NCBI RefSeq assembly: GCF_024362695.1
Contig: NC_065407.1
Coordinates: 13,268,001-13,332,000, forward strand
Direction: 5' to 3'
DNA length: 64,000 nucleotides
Source: Pectinophora gossypiella
Lineage: Eukaryota; Arthropoda; Insecta; Lepidoptera; Gelechiidae
Below the pieces are notes generated by a model, which saw nothing but the letters and a program-made list of their open reading frames with translations, ran no database searches and was not told the DNA's origin. The translations under genes and the position numbers were made by a program. Positions 30,283-40,670 of this stretch are shown here, piece by piece. Every line of letters begins with the position of its first letter. The first letter of the stretch is position 1.

Positions 30283-30544
30283 GTGATTTATTTATTAACT
30301 TAAAGGAGCAATATTCTTCCTATATAAAGGACGAAATTGGTCATCTTTGGTAAACCGTGGTAGCATAATGGCTTATATTGATATTCCTGGTTATACCAGT
30401 GGACAATAAAGGTCAAGTAATATTCACAGGTGCTGCTAACAGCTATTATTGGCCTCTATGTGGGTCACATGCATAATGTAACTAGACCGAATACTTATTC
30501 TGTACTTGACAAAATAATAATACAGTACCCATTTTTTACACATT

Positions 30545-30632
30545 TATTATTTATTTATGACTGTGGTCCTGTTTTTTGTTTGGTACGGACATTGCAGGCT
30601 TGAATCACTTGATTGTCCGAAAAAGTAAGAGG
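30545..30632 (+). repeat. SINE family B internal fragment
   Basis: GGTCCTGTTTTTTGTTTGGT, GGCTTGAATCACTTGATTGT, CCGAAAAAGTAAGAGG. Ends where a family I MITE begins. Confidence 0.5.
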
Positions 30633-30652
30633 CAACGTGGTTGTGTATGCTC

Positions 30653-30742
30653 GACGGAAAATTCTACTTGACATTAACTCAGAATCATGGTCTGAGTCAT
30701 CCCCCTGAGTATTCGTTACGATGTCACTAACACCCTGTATAT
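30653..30742. mobile_element. MITE family I, copy 4, right half
   Basis: CGACGGAAAATTCTACTTGA to CGATGTCACTAACACCCTGT. Confidence 0.6.
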
Positions 30743-30782
30743 AATACATATTCTATAAATATATAAAAATATATAATTGATA

Positions 30783-30852
30783 CCTACTAATGATTACTTG
30801 TGGCTCTGTCCACCCCATTAAGTATTATGGGCGTGAGTTTATGAATGTATGC
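30783..30852 (+). repeat. Family S retroposon 3' end
   Basis: TGATTACTTGTGGCTCTGTC, CACCCCATTAAGTATTATGG, GCGTGAGTTTATGAATGTAT. Confidence 0.55.
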
Positions 30853-31159
30853 TTTTACAGAATCATAGAAGCAGATAAGTTACAAGTTGTGCAGAAGACA
30901 TTTGCGCATTCAAAAAAGGAATTTCTTTTTTTTAATATTCCACTCGAATAACGCTCCAGAGTTTTGTTGGCGTTGAATTACTTAACAGTTTGAAAGTCGC
31001 AAAACAATTGTGAGTTGACGTAGTGGAAGGTCGGAATTAGTTCCACTTGGTTGTTCAAGCATAATTTGTTAATTCCGCGTGATTCCGCGAATTTGGCTCC
31101 TAAACGTAATGTCGATCGTCGTTACGATGATCGGGTATTACATCTATGTAATACAAACT

Positions 31160-31477
31160 TGAGGAGCTCGGTGGCGCAGCGGTTAACGCGCTCGGTCTGC
31201 GATTGTTGAAGTAAAGCAACTTTCGCAGAGGCCGGTTTTAGGATGGGTGACCACAAAAAAAAAGTTTTCATCTCGAGCTCCTCCGTGCTTCGGAAGGCAC
31301 GTTAAGCCGTTGGTCCCGGCTGCATTAGCAGTCGTTAATAACCATCAATCCGCACTGGGCCCGCGTGATGGTTTAAGGCCCGATCTCCCTATCCATTCCA
31401 GGAAGTCAAGGAAGGAAATCCAGGAAGGCCCGTGCCCCAGCAGTAGGGACGTTAATGGGCTGTTGATGATGATGATG
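31160..31477 (+). repeat. SINE family C, full length, tRNA/5S chimera
   Basis: Head GAGGAGCTCGGTGGCGCAGC with a tRNA-type A box (TGGCGCAGCGG). Then GAAGTAAAGCAAC and GGATGGGTGACC, which match the 5S rRNA internal promoter (A and C boxes). The body has CTCGAGCTCCTCCGTGCTTC and GGCACGTTAAGCCGTTGGTC; the tail GCCCCAGCAGTAGGGACGTT resembles RTE 3' ends and finishes in GATGATGATGA. AATACAAACT flanks at 31150-31159 and 31478-31487. Confidence 0.85.
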
Positions 31478-31489
31478 AATACAAACTGG

Positions 31490-31645
31490 GGGGTTAAAAT
31501 GGCCTCATCGAAGCGATTCATCAAAGAAAGCAATATTGCTATTTGACATTTGTTTGTATTGCGCACTTACTTTCATCAAATGTCAAATTACAATATTGCT
31601 TTTTAGATGAATTGCTTCGATGTAGCCATTTTAACCGACCTGGAT
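31490..31645. mobile_element. Palindromic MITE, family N, best copy
   Basis: GGTTAAAATGGCCTCATCGA, GCGATTCATCAAAGAAAGCA, ATTTGACATTTG; then the inverse, CAAATGTCAAATTACAATAT, AGATGAATTGCTTCGATGTA, GCCATTTTAACC. Arms of about 60 bases around GCGCACTTAC. Confidence 0.8.
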
Positions 31646-31850
31646 TTAAAAAAAGAAAGGGAAACATGAAACAGTAGAAGTAGAGCCCTGTGCTAGAAGG
31701 ATTTCTGGCCACGTGTTTCCCTCAGCGATACAGCTTCCGATGTGGTAGTATTTTTACAACTAGTTACATAATATGTTATTTAATTTTGACGTTCAAGAAG
31801 AGCTCACTATGTAAGCCAATTTTGAAGAATAAATATTTTTGGATTTTTAT
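31646..31850 (+). repeat. Retrotransposon 3' end
   Basis: CTGTGCTAGAAGGATTTCTG, GGCCACGTGTTTCCCTCAGC, ending TTGAAGAATAAATATTTTTG. AATAAA near the end marks a 3' terminus. No coding part recognised. Confidence 0.45.
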
Positions 31851-31994
31851 TGATTCCCAATCATAATTCCCGATTCCCGAGTCTTATTGTTTACAAAGTC
31901 CCATGTGGGATTGATTTTGATGGACTTTATCGACATTGAGACATATTCACACCATGATTGGGTGGAGGTCCCGTTCTTATTTATTTATTTGTTT

Positions 31995-32489
31995 ATTCTT
32001 CTTCTCTCCTATCTATAGGTTGTGAGACCAATGACCTCATCAACCCTGGTGTGAGGGTCACTGTTAAGCCACTTAACATGTTCACTGTGTAACTGTGAAC
32101 ATGTTAAGTGGCTCATAAATTCAATCATAAATTCATAAATTCAATATCAATCCCTCACGTGCAATGTTATTTTTCGATAAACACATTGGAATTTATGTAT
32201 AGACACACTATGGCAAGTAAAGACGTGCCCCACATATGGGACATGCACGTATGAGTTTCAATATTTATGCCTCATATGTGGTTCATACACAGTGAACGTG
32301 TTAAGGCCCCTGACATGGTTCATGTAACGTCTACATACTAAATTAAGTAGTAGCCGGGACCGACTGCCTGCAATGTCCTAACTAAACTAGGGATCGGAAA
32401 GTGATTTTTGTGAAATGTCCCCACCAGGAATCGAACCCGGTACCTGCAGGTCGAGATACCAACGCTTTTATCACTAGACCATGGAGTCA
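31995..32489 (-). repeat. tRNA-derived SINE, family A, split by a TTAA-flanked MITE
   Basis: On the minus strand the head TGACTCCATGGTCTAGTGAT (32489), B box GGTTCGATTCC, body and ATGAACCATGTCAGGGGCC run to 32305. The tail GTTGATGAGG-type resumes from 32072 to 31995. The gap is the MITE at 32077-32300. The head differs from the CCTCCGTGG of the other A copies. Confidence 0.75.
32077..32300. mobile_element. TTAA-flanked MITE, piggyBac-like
   Basis: CATGTTCACTGTGTA at the left and, inverted, CACGTTCACTGTGTA at the right, with TTAA on both sides (32073-32076 and 32301-32304). TTAA duplication is the hallmark of piggyBac-type insertion. No coding capacity. A second copy without its normal left tip lies at 34231-34451. 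Confidence 0.75.
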
Positions 32490-32584
32490 GATTACGTCAA
32501 ACAAAAAATAACTTTGTGAGACTGTTATAATATTGGAGTTTCCAAGCCCATAGTGTAATAGTCAAGAGGTACATTAATCTAGGT

Positions 32585-32700
32585 TCGATTGGCGCGATCA
32601 TTATAGTCGGTGACACGGCTCACCACCTACCACGTTGGTCTGATGAGGGGCGGACTACCCCAATTGGGATGTGAGCTTATGTTATCTTATATCTAGGTAT
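32585..32700 (+). repeat. Family Z LINE 3' UTR
   Basis: CGGTGACACGGCTCACCACC, CACGTTGGTCTGATGAGGGG, CTACCCCAATTGGGATGTGA and a TTATGTTATCTTATA tail. The mirror copy is at 36010-36127. Confidence 0.6.
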
Positions 32701-33227
32701 GAAGACATAAATGTCATTCACAAAACGTAACCGCGCTTTGTTGCCGCTTTGATACATATTGGTATTCCGCCGCAAAATACCGACACCTAAAATGCATTTC
32801 ACTTAGTTTATATTTTGTAGTTTATTGAAGTAAATTCATTGCAGTTCACGCACTCTGGAAGCAGTCAAACAATTTCGCGCCCTCGTTGCCAACAGGGCAA
32901 ATTATTTGCCATCAGGCAACCTAGCAAATTACACAACCTAATTCTGTTGCCATGCATACACCGCAAAGGCCGAATTCCTATTAAATCACGGAGAAAATGA
33001 GCGCCATTACAGCACTAAAATTATGAGCAAATATCCGACAGAATGACGCTAGAGGTTGTACATAATATAATACCCTGTATGTCACACTGCTAAACCCTGG
33101 CATTAATACAAAGTATAAGATCCAAAGTAGAACAGACTGTATATGAGTAAAACTTACTTAACTTCACTAACTTAACTTTTGTCACCTTTATAATATATTC
33201 TTATAAAGATACTGCCGAACTGCTGCT

Positions 33228-33578
33228 GGGAGCCCTGGTAGCCCAGTTTGTAGAACGCTTGACTCTCACTTCGAGGTCGCAGGGTCGAATCCAGCACAAG
33301 CCTAAACCAATGATTGACGAATTTGTTTTCGAATTCATGATTGGATCATAAATGATTATCACGTGCTCAGCGGTGAAGAAAAACATCGTGAGGAAGCCCA
33401 CATTCCCGAGAAATGCATTCGGAGGTATGTTACCTAACCGGTATTAGGCTGGTTTTCCCTTCGCGGGTTTGAAGGTCAGACAGGCAGTCAGTCGCTTCTG
33501 TAAAAAACCGGACTTGACAAATCTTCAGGTTAGGTAAGCGGACCCTGTGAAAAACGGGATAATACTAGGGAGATGATT
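33228..33578 (+). repeat. tRNA-derived SINE, family D, full copy (left arm)
   Basis: A box TGGTAGCCCAGTTTGTAGA, B box GGGTCGAATCC, body AAATGATTATCACGTGCTCA, GTATTAGGCTGGTTTTCCCT, tail CTTCAGGTTAGGTAAGCGGA. It codes for nothing; the 66-codon minus frame is a translation of the SINE. Confidence 0.8.
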
Positions 33579-33607
33579 ATGACTTATAAAGAAACTCGAG
33601 CCCGTGT

Positions 33608-33692
33608 GAGAGCTCTCAGCGCTGCCCATTTGTCCGGCCAAGTAGCCATTAGAAAGCAAACCTACAATAAGTCAAGTCAAAAACAATTTTCA
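33608..33692 (+). repeat. Family F 3' end (left arm)
   Basis: GAGCTCTCAGCGCTGCCCAT, TTGTCCGGCCAAGTAGCCAT, CTACAATAAGTCAAGTCAAA. The mirror copy is at 35019-35103. Confidence 0.65.
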
Positions 33693-34067
33693 CTTCGAGT
33701 GAGAGCAGACTGTAAAGCTCGTAGGTACTTCTAACATTTTCGATTTTTGAACCTTGTTAGGAAAATCGAGCAATTCTATACAAATTTAAACAGTTAATTT
33801 AACATCAGTTAATTTAAGTGGGTCATTAGCAATTAACTGCTCGGAACGATTAGCGCCGCAGTATTTTGTTCAGAAACCGAATTCGTAGATTGAACAAATT
33901 ATTCCTAAATGGAGCATTTCAGTTCACTACTCATCATCATCATCATCTCATGCTGGGTGACGATGGCCTAAAATGGGGACGTTCTTACCTTGCAAATGCC
34001 TGTTCACTATGGGCTTGGAAACTCCAATATTATAACAGTCTCACAAAGTTATTTTTTGTTTGACGTA

Positions 34068-34230
34068 ATCTGACTCCATGGTCTAGTGATAAAAGCGTTG
34101 GTATCTCGACCTGCAGGTACCGGGTTCGATTCCTGGTGGGGACATTTCACAAAAATCACTTTCCGATCCCTAGTTTAGTTAGGACATTGCAGGCAGTCGG
34201 TCCCGGCTACTACTTAATTTAGTATGTAGA
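34068..34230 (+). repeat. SINE family A head (end of left arm)
   Basis: GACTCCATGGTCTAGTGATA, ACCGGGTTCGATTCCTGGTG to TTAATTTAGTATGTAGA. Cut at 34230, exactly where the spacer begins. Confidence 0.75.
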
Positions 34231-34480
34231 GTTCACAGTTACACAGTGAACATGTTAAGTGGCTCATAAATTCAATCATAAATTCATAAATTCAATATCA
34301 ATCCCTCACGTGCAATGTTATTTTTCGATAAACACATTGGAATTTATGTATAGACACACTATGGCAAGTAAAGACGTGCCCCACATATGGGACATGCACG
34401 TATGAGTTTCAATATTTATGCCTCATATGTGGTTCATACACAGTGAACGTGTTAAGGCCCCTGACATGGTTCATGTAACG
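34231..34480. repeat. Spacer of the inverted duplication
   Basis: Begins GTTCACAGTTACACAGTGAA, whereas the other copy (32080) begins GTTCACTGTGTAACTGTGAA: the nine-base loop between GTTCAC and GTGAAC is inverted. The rest matches 32101-32329 base for base where compared. Confidence 0.8.
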
Positions 34481-34640
34481 TCTACATACTAAATTAAGTA
34501 GTAGCCGGGACCGACTGCCTGCAATGTCCTAACTAAACTAGGGATCGGAAAGTGATTTTTGTGAAATGTCCCCACCAGGAATCGAACCCGGTACCTGCAG
34601 GTCGAGATACCAACGCTTTTATCACTAGACCATGGAGTCA
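34454..34640 (-). repeat. SINE family A head (start of right arm)
   Basis: Third copy of this SINE in the complex, identical to 32303-32489 where compared. Confidence 0.75.
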
Positions 34641-35135
34641 GATTACGTCAAACAAAAAATAACTTTGTGAGACTGTTATAATATTGGAGTTTCCAAGCCC
34701 ATAGTGAACAGGCATTTGCAAGGTAAGAACGTCCCCATTTTAGGCCATCGTCACCCAGCATGAGATGATGATGATGATGAGTAGTGAACTGAAATGCTCC
34801 ATTTAGGAATAATTTGTTCAATCTACGAATTCGGTTTCTGAACAAAATACTGCGGCGCTAATCGTTCCGAGCAGTTAATTGCTAATGACCCACTTAAATT
34901 AACTGATGTTAAATTAACTGTTTAAATTTGTATAGAATTGCTCGATTTTCCTAACAAGGTTCAAAAATCGAAAATGTTAGAAGTACCTACGAGCTTTACA
35001 GTCTGCTCTCACTCGAAGTGAAAATTGTTTTTGACTTGACTTATTGTAGGTTTGCTTTCTAATGGCTACTTGGCCGGACAAATGGGCAGCGCTGAGAGCT
35101 CTCACACGGGCTCGAGTTTCTTTATAAGTCATAAT

Positions 35136-35485
35136 CATCTCCCTAGTATTATCCCGTTTTTCACAGGGTCCGCTTACCTAACCTGAAGATTTGTCAAGTC
35201 CGGTTTTTTACAGAAGCGACTGACTGCCTGTCTGACCTTCAAACCCGCGAAGGGAAAACCAGCCTAATACCGGTTAGGTAACATACCTCCGAATGCATTT
35301 CTCGGGAATGTGGGCTTCCTCACGATGTTTTTCTTCACCGCTGAGCACGTGATAATCATTTATGATCCAATCATGAATTCGAAAACAAATTCGTCAATCA
35401 TTGGTTTAGGCTTGTGCTGGATTCGACCCTGCGACCTCGAAGTGAGAGTCAAGCGTTCTACAAACTGGGCTACCAGGGCTCCCAG
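35136..35485 (-). repeat. SINE family D (right arm mirror copy)
   Basis: Reverse complement of 33228-33578. Confidence 0.8.
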
Positions 35486-36159
35486 CAGCAGTTCGGCAGT
35501 ATCTTTATAAGAATATATTATAAAGGTGACAAAAGTTAAGTTAGTGAAGTTAAGTAAGTTTTACTCATATACAGTCTGTTCTACTTTGGATCTTATACTT
35601 TGTATTAATGCCAGGGTTTAGCAGTGTGACATACAGGGTATTATATTATGTACAACCTCTAGCGTCATTCTGTCGGATATTTGCTCATAATTTTAGTGCT
35701 GTAATGGCGCTCATTTTCTCCGTGATTTAATAGGAATTCGGCCTTTGCGGTGTATGCATGGCAACAGAATTAGGTTGTGTAATTTGCTAGGTTGCCTGAT
35801 GGCAAATAATTTGCCCTGTTGGCAACGAGGGCGCGAAATTGTTTGACTGCTTCCAGAGTGCGTGAACTGCAATGAATTTACTTCAATAAACTACAAAATA
35901 TAAACTAAGTGAAATGCATTTTAGGTGTCGGTATTTTGCGGCGGAATACCAATATGTATCAAAGCGGCAACAAAGCGCGGTTACGTTTTGTGAATGACAT
36001 TTATGTCTTCATACCTAGATATAAGATAACATAAGCTCACATCCCAATTGGGGTAGTCCGCCCCTCATCAGACCAACGTGGTAGGTGGTGAGCCGTGTCA
36101 CCGACTATAATGATCGCGCCAATCGAACCTAGATTAATGTACCTCTATTTTAGGAAAGC

Positions 36160-37254
36160 CTTATTAACTACGTCACTGGATCCTCACTGAACTCGAGCGA
36201 ATTTTGTTTTGTTAAATGTTGGTATCTACATCATTCATCCAGCATTAGCAATTTAACAAATCTTTGTTTATTAATTAATTTATTTATTTATTTGTACGCA
36301 GTAAATCAGACGAACGAAAGATACAAAGAAACAAGATCTTTGTTGTATTTGTTTGGTTCATTTGACCACAGTCCCACAAAGTACGTACGTAAGTGATGAA
36401 GGCGTAGCGCTGAACGCGAACACTAGTAAATGAGTATTCACCACGGAATAGACTTCTATACAAAAACCATGGCGATACGGTGGTCTTTGACCACGGCTTA
36501 AATAAATGGTTTAATCTTCTGTTCCACCAACTTTACATTTACTAACGTCATCATTGCTAACATTGAAAATATTATAATCAATTCGTTTGCTTCTAAACTT
36601 TATGTTGAATTTATTATTTGTTTGTCTAAATTTTCCTCCTTTTCCTAATTCTTCATCAGTGTCCAATTTCTTTTTTCGTTGGAAACTTCCATTCTAATAC
36701 GACGGAATAGACTTCTATAGCTTCTATGCCGTGGTATTCAGTCTACCCGTGAAAGCTTCAAGGTTATAGTGTTTTCAAAACACAGATTGAGTTGCGTCAG
36801 GTGGAATAGCCATTCAAACCTGACATTGGGCCGTATACTTACCCCATTTGTCATTTAGCTGTTGCAATGATAGTGGTAATGGCTAATAACACACACACAT
36901 CCACACGAACCCTCATCTATCATTGGATTAAGTTTATCCCCAGTATATTATTTTTATTCCTCCCTGAGGACGAATAGTGTCCATTTGGTGACAACACAAT
37001 AGGCGAAATAACGCTTTATATATTAGGTAGGCGAGTTACATTCATGGAGGATAATGGTGGCTGGGAGAATAGGGTTGTGGCAGTTTTTAATGGATTTTTG
37101 TCACATAGCGACACGTGGTTTTGGACAAAGCAATGTGGCTGGGGTTTTGTGAGGCTAGAATCGTGGGTATCGTAAAAAAATCGTATTAATTACTTAATGC
37201 TACATAGAAAAATCATTCAGTGATGTAAACAGATTCACCCTGCCTATTAAACTA
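36160..37254. other. No recognised gene or element
   Basis: CGGAATAGACTTCTATA occurs twice (about 36450 and 36710). No frame over 60 codons. Nothing else identified. Confidence 0.45.
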
Positions 37255-37412
37255 GGTTGTACACAGTCGGTTCCGGCTACCATTTACTTAACCTATGCAG
37301 TAGTTACAAGAGTCATGTCAAGGGCCTTTGGCGATTCAATAGTAACAGACACCAGAGTAGAAGAGGTCGATCATTGGTCTCAAAACCCACGCAGGGAAGA
37401 AGAATATTCCCA
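37255..37412 (+). repeat. SINE family A 3' half
   Basis: ACACAGTCGGTTCCGGCTAC, GTTACAAGAGTCATGTCAAG, CAAAACCCACGCAGGGAAGA. Confidence 0.6.
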
Positions 37413-37614
37413 AATGATTTCCGCTAAATCTGTCCTGTATCTGTGAGGCGGTCTTGCGGGACGTTAAGTCGTAACCGACCATGAGATTCGGCCTTACAAA
37501 TTGAAAAACAACCGCAACACAGCCTATAGTCCCCAGACAAACCGCTACTCGTAGAGATGTGCTTGTACTAGATAGGTATATTAGTTTCTCTGTGTCGCTT
37601 CAGTACATTGTTAC

Positions 37615-37735
37615 AATAATAAGATACAATAAGCTCACGACTGTATCCCAATTGGGGTAGTCAGAGGTACATCAATCGCAAGATGAACCAACGTGGTAAG
37701 TAGTGTGCCGTATAGCTTATAATGGTTGAGTCAAC
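37615..37735 (-). repeat. Family Z LINE 3' UTR
   Basis: AATAAGATACAATAAGCTCA, TATCCCAATTGGGGTAGTCA, GATGAACCAACGTGGTAAGT. Confidence 0.6.
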
Positions 37736-38089
37736 TGTGTTAGTGAAAACCGCACTTAAAATTTAGTGACTCATTAGTGCAAGACCGGGACCGGGGTTCG
37801 AAACGGTGCTCCAAGTCTGAGAAGCAAGCCGGTGAACCACAGGACCATATACAACAACTTTTTATTACACATTCAAATCAAACATACCTAGGTCAATTGG
37901 TATATCTTTGGATTTTTAATTTGGAGATAAAAAGCACAACCTATCTCCTATCAGTACAAATATGTATTTATTAAGTATACGAGACGAGTACACAACAGGT
38001 TCCAGACATAAATCATTTTAATTTTTTTAATTATTTTAAATTATTTACCTTTGCGATGAAAAATAGAGGTAGCGATACAAGTACGTATG

Positions 38090-38300
38090 GGTGTTAGTGA
38101 CACCGTAACGAATACTGAAAGGGATGATTCAGACCACGATTTTGATATTAAATAGAATTTACTCTCGGAAAATTCATGTATTTTTTTAAAGATTTTCTGT
38201 TCCATACTTTTGTGACGGAGAATTCCACTTGATATCAACTCAGAATCACGGGCTCAATCATCCCTCAAAGTTTTCATTACGATGTCGCTAACACCCTGAT
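38090..38300. mobile_element. Palindromic MITE, family I, copy 5
   Basis: GGGTGTTAGTGACACCGTAA, GATGATTCAGACCACGATTT, centre ATGTATTTTTTTAAAGATTT, then ACTTGATATCAACTCAGAAT to GATGTCGCTAACACCCTGAT. Both ends present. Confidence 0.7.
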
Positions 38301-38984
38301 TAGTCCGTGCCGACGACAGGAATCCTCGGTTTTTAATGGAACTAATTTTATTGACAAGTTATAATAAATCTATGCAGAAACTGCGACTGTACCGCCGCTA
38401 CCGCGGAACTTTTTTCGTGATGCAGACTGTATTAAAACCTGGCTTTATACTTAGTCTCGTTTTGTAATAGGTAGTAGTGTAAAGTATACTAGCATAGAGC
38501 AGTACAGTTTGAATCGCGACAACTCTAAGCATATCACGGGTGGGTTCTGTGCCGGAATAACACACATCGGTTACGGAACACAATGCCACGGTTCCGGGAA
38601 TCTATTCCGGCCCTTAATCCAGAAAGGTCGGTGGAGCTATTCAATAACCACTTAAGAGTGGCCGCGATTGTACCCGGCCTGATAAGACCGGGGACATGAT
38701 GGCTCCGCGTTCGGACTCGGCTACTCGACGGCTATTCATTTGTACCTGAAGCATTGCTTTTGCAAGATAATGAATATGGCCTGATTTCAGTCATAGAGTT
38801 CGTTCCACCTGTACTTGGTAAATTGGGCCATTATAAAGCGCATTGCAGAATAATAAGAAGTTCTAATAAAAAAGTGATCTTTATGATTACGTACATCACT
38901 GTGACTGTCGACTGTCATAACCAATTGCCACTTGGCTCAGACACATGGTGTCAAATTCACTAATGAATCATATAACCTCTGCCA
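38301..38984. other. No recognised element
   Basis: Open frames of 63 (minus) and 69 (plus) codons without recognised domains. Confidence 0.4.
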
Positions 38985-39076
38985 TGGCCGTATGGTAGCT
39001 GGGACCAACGGCTTAACGTGCGCTCCGAAGCACGGAATCATCTCACTTTTTCGGACAGTCAGGTGAACTGGCTACA
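38985..39076 (-). repeat. SINE family A/B middle fragment
   Basis: GTAGCTGGGACCAACGGCTT, AACGTGCGCTCCGAAGCACG, CTTTTTCGGACAGTCAGGTG. Confidence 0.55.
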
Positions 39077-39182
39077 GCAGCGACTACATACTATTCATGA
39101 TAAACAACATAACATGTCATCACGTTTGTAGGTAAGTAAGCATCCCCGAAAAAGTAGGCAGAGTGCATAGTATATAAAAATA

Positions 39183-39345
39183 TAAACCAACTCTTCGCCA
39201 GGTATGTCTAAGTCACATGTAATAAGGGACGAGGCTGTGGCGATAAACCGGAGACAACTCCGGGATAGCAAGTGATGTCAATTATCTAAGATCCAAACAT
39301 GAATTCAAACTCATAAAGTCTGAATTCGTAAGTATGAGTGGTGTG
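39183..39345 (-). repeat. SINE family E fragment
   Basis: GCCAGGTATGTCTAAGTCAC, ATGTAATAAGGGACGAGGCT, CATGAATTCAAACTCATAAA. Contains an extra CCGGAGACAACTCCGG hairpin. Confidence 0.6.
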
Positions 39346-39850
39346 GCGTAAAATACTGCAACAGTAAATGCCAAAGCGTCCAGGTAAAGTACTAGTTTGT
39401 AGTAGCTAGCTTGCAAATGTACCTATTTCGACATTCGCTAAAACATAGGTATAACTCGCGCGAACAGAAACGCTTCGCAGGGACATAGAAACATTAGGCC
39501 TTTAGGCGTTTCGGATCGCGGTGTGAATCCACTAAAAGCTCTTATTAAATGGGTCCTCATTCGCCGAAAAACTTTTTTGTAATAGGTCGATTCAAACCGC
39601 AATATTTTCGGACAGTTAACATAAAAAATATTTACAAATTTTTATACCCTGTGGGCCGAATAGACCCTCTCCAAAAATATAATTTCTAAAAGTATTAGTC
39701 GATTCGCACCACGGTCCGAATTGCGGTGAGAAACGATTAAAGTTCGGAAGCATTTGTCAATTGAGATACGGGGATACAGGCTGGGTACTTAGATGTAATT
39801 CTGGATAATTAGGTTCGCTATCAGACACTCATGCTCACCCTCAGACCCAG
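39346..39850. other. No recognised element
   Basis: Nothing identified. A diverged phrase CGATTCAAACCGCAATATTT / CGATTCGCACCACGG recurs near 39590 and 39700. Confidence 0.4.
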
Positions 39851-39851
39851 T

Positions 39852-40140
39852 CATGGTGGCCCAGTAGGAAGAACGCTTGTCTCTCACTGTAAGATCACAC
39901 GTTTGAATCCAGCACTTACCGAAACCTATGATTTTTGAAATCATAAATGATTATCACGCGCTCAGCAATGAAAGAAAACATCATGAGGAAATACACATTC
40001 CCGATGTATGTGACCTAACCTGTATTCGGCTGGATTTCCATTCGCGGGTTGGAAGGTCAAAACTGGACCTGTCTAATCTTCAGGTCAGGTAAGCGGACCC
40101 TGTGAAAACGGGATAACGCTAGAGAGATGATGTTGATCAG
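39852..40140 (+). repeat. tRNA-derived SINE, family D, copy 3
   Basis: CATGGTGGCCCAGTAGGAAG, GTTTGAATCCAGCACTTACC (B box), AATGATTATCACGCGCTCAG, TCGCGGGTTGGAAGGTC, CTTCAGGTCAGGTAAGCGGA, tail CTAGAGAGATGATG. More diverged than the copy at 33228. Confidence 0.7.
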
Positions 40141-40670
40141 ATACTTATGTTCACAAGTAGTAAAACACTCTTAAAGTAGGTATATTAATTTTATCAAATA
40201 GTTTTCTTAAACGGTGTACGTAGAGCTGGAGACATAAAAGTTCTCAGCTATAATTCGGTATTATATCCTTTTATACAGTTTCTAGTTAATGTCAAATAAA
40301 TTCTATATTTATTTTATACCCGGCCATAAGGTTCTCCACTATCTAAGTGCTCACGTGACCATACACCTCTTATGCTCCCAGATGCAGTAGGAAATGTTAT
40401 TCCAGTACTATATGAACTCTTAGCATTATTAAAAACATTCTCCTTTTCTTACACGTACATTTGTAAGTGAACAAAATTTAGCTGAAGAGCACATTCATTT
40501 TCTGTACCTATTTAATAGCTATGTTTATTAGTTGTTAAATAAATGTCCTTAAATTCTAGGTACTTAGAATTATGGCGTTGACAGCGATTCCCCGAAAGGC
40601 GATTCCCGCTGTTGCGAGTCTCTTTACGGCGAGTGGATTGACGTCGCGTCTACAATATGTAATGTGGAAT

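Larger units (their letters stand above)
32080..36146. repeat. Large inverted duplication with a 250-bp spacer and an extra direct copy
   Basis: Left arm 32565-34230 and right arm 34481-36146 are reverse complements (coordinates sum to 68711); every stretch I compared, including the open frames at 33201, 33866, 34648 and 35310, is identical. The spacer 34231-34480 plus the first 226 bases of the right arm (to 34706) are also present as a direct copy at 32080-32555. Between that copy and the left arm lie nine extra bases, TAATAGTCA. Confidence 0.85.

Noticed and set aside
31200..31260. 5S rRNA gene
   Set aside because: Only the internal promoter boxes match; the 5' and 3' stems of 5S rRNA are missing and the block is embedded in a SINE with target duplications.
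33201..35510. Identical 66-codon and 65-codon frames repeated on opposite strands
   Set aside because: They are translations of SINE D and SINE A sequences copied by the inverted duplication. The His run comes from a CATCATCATCAT repeat.
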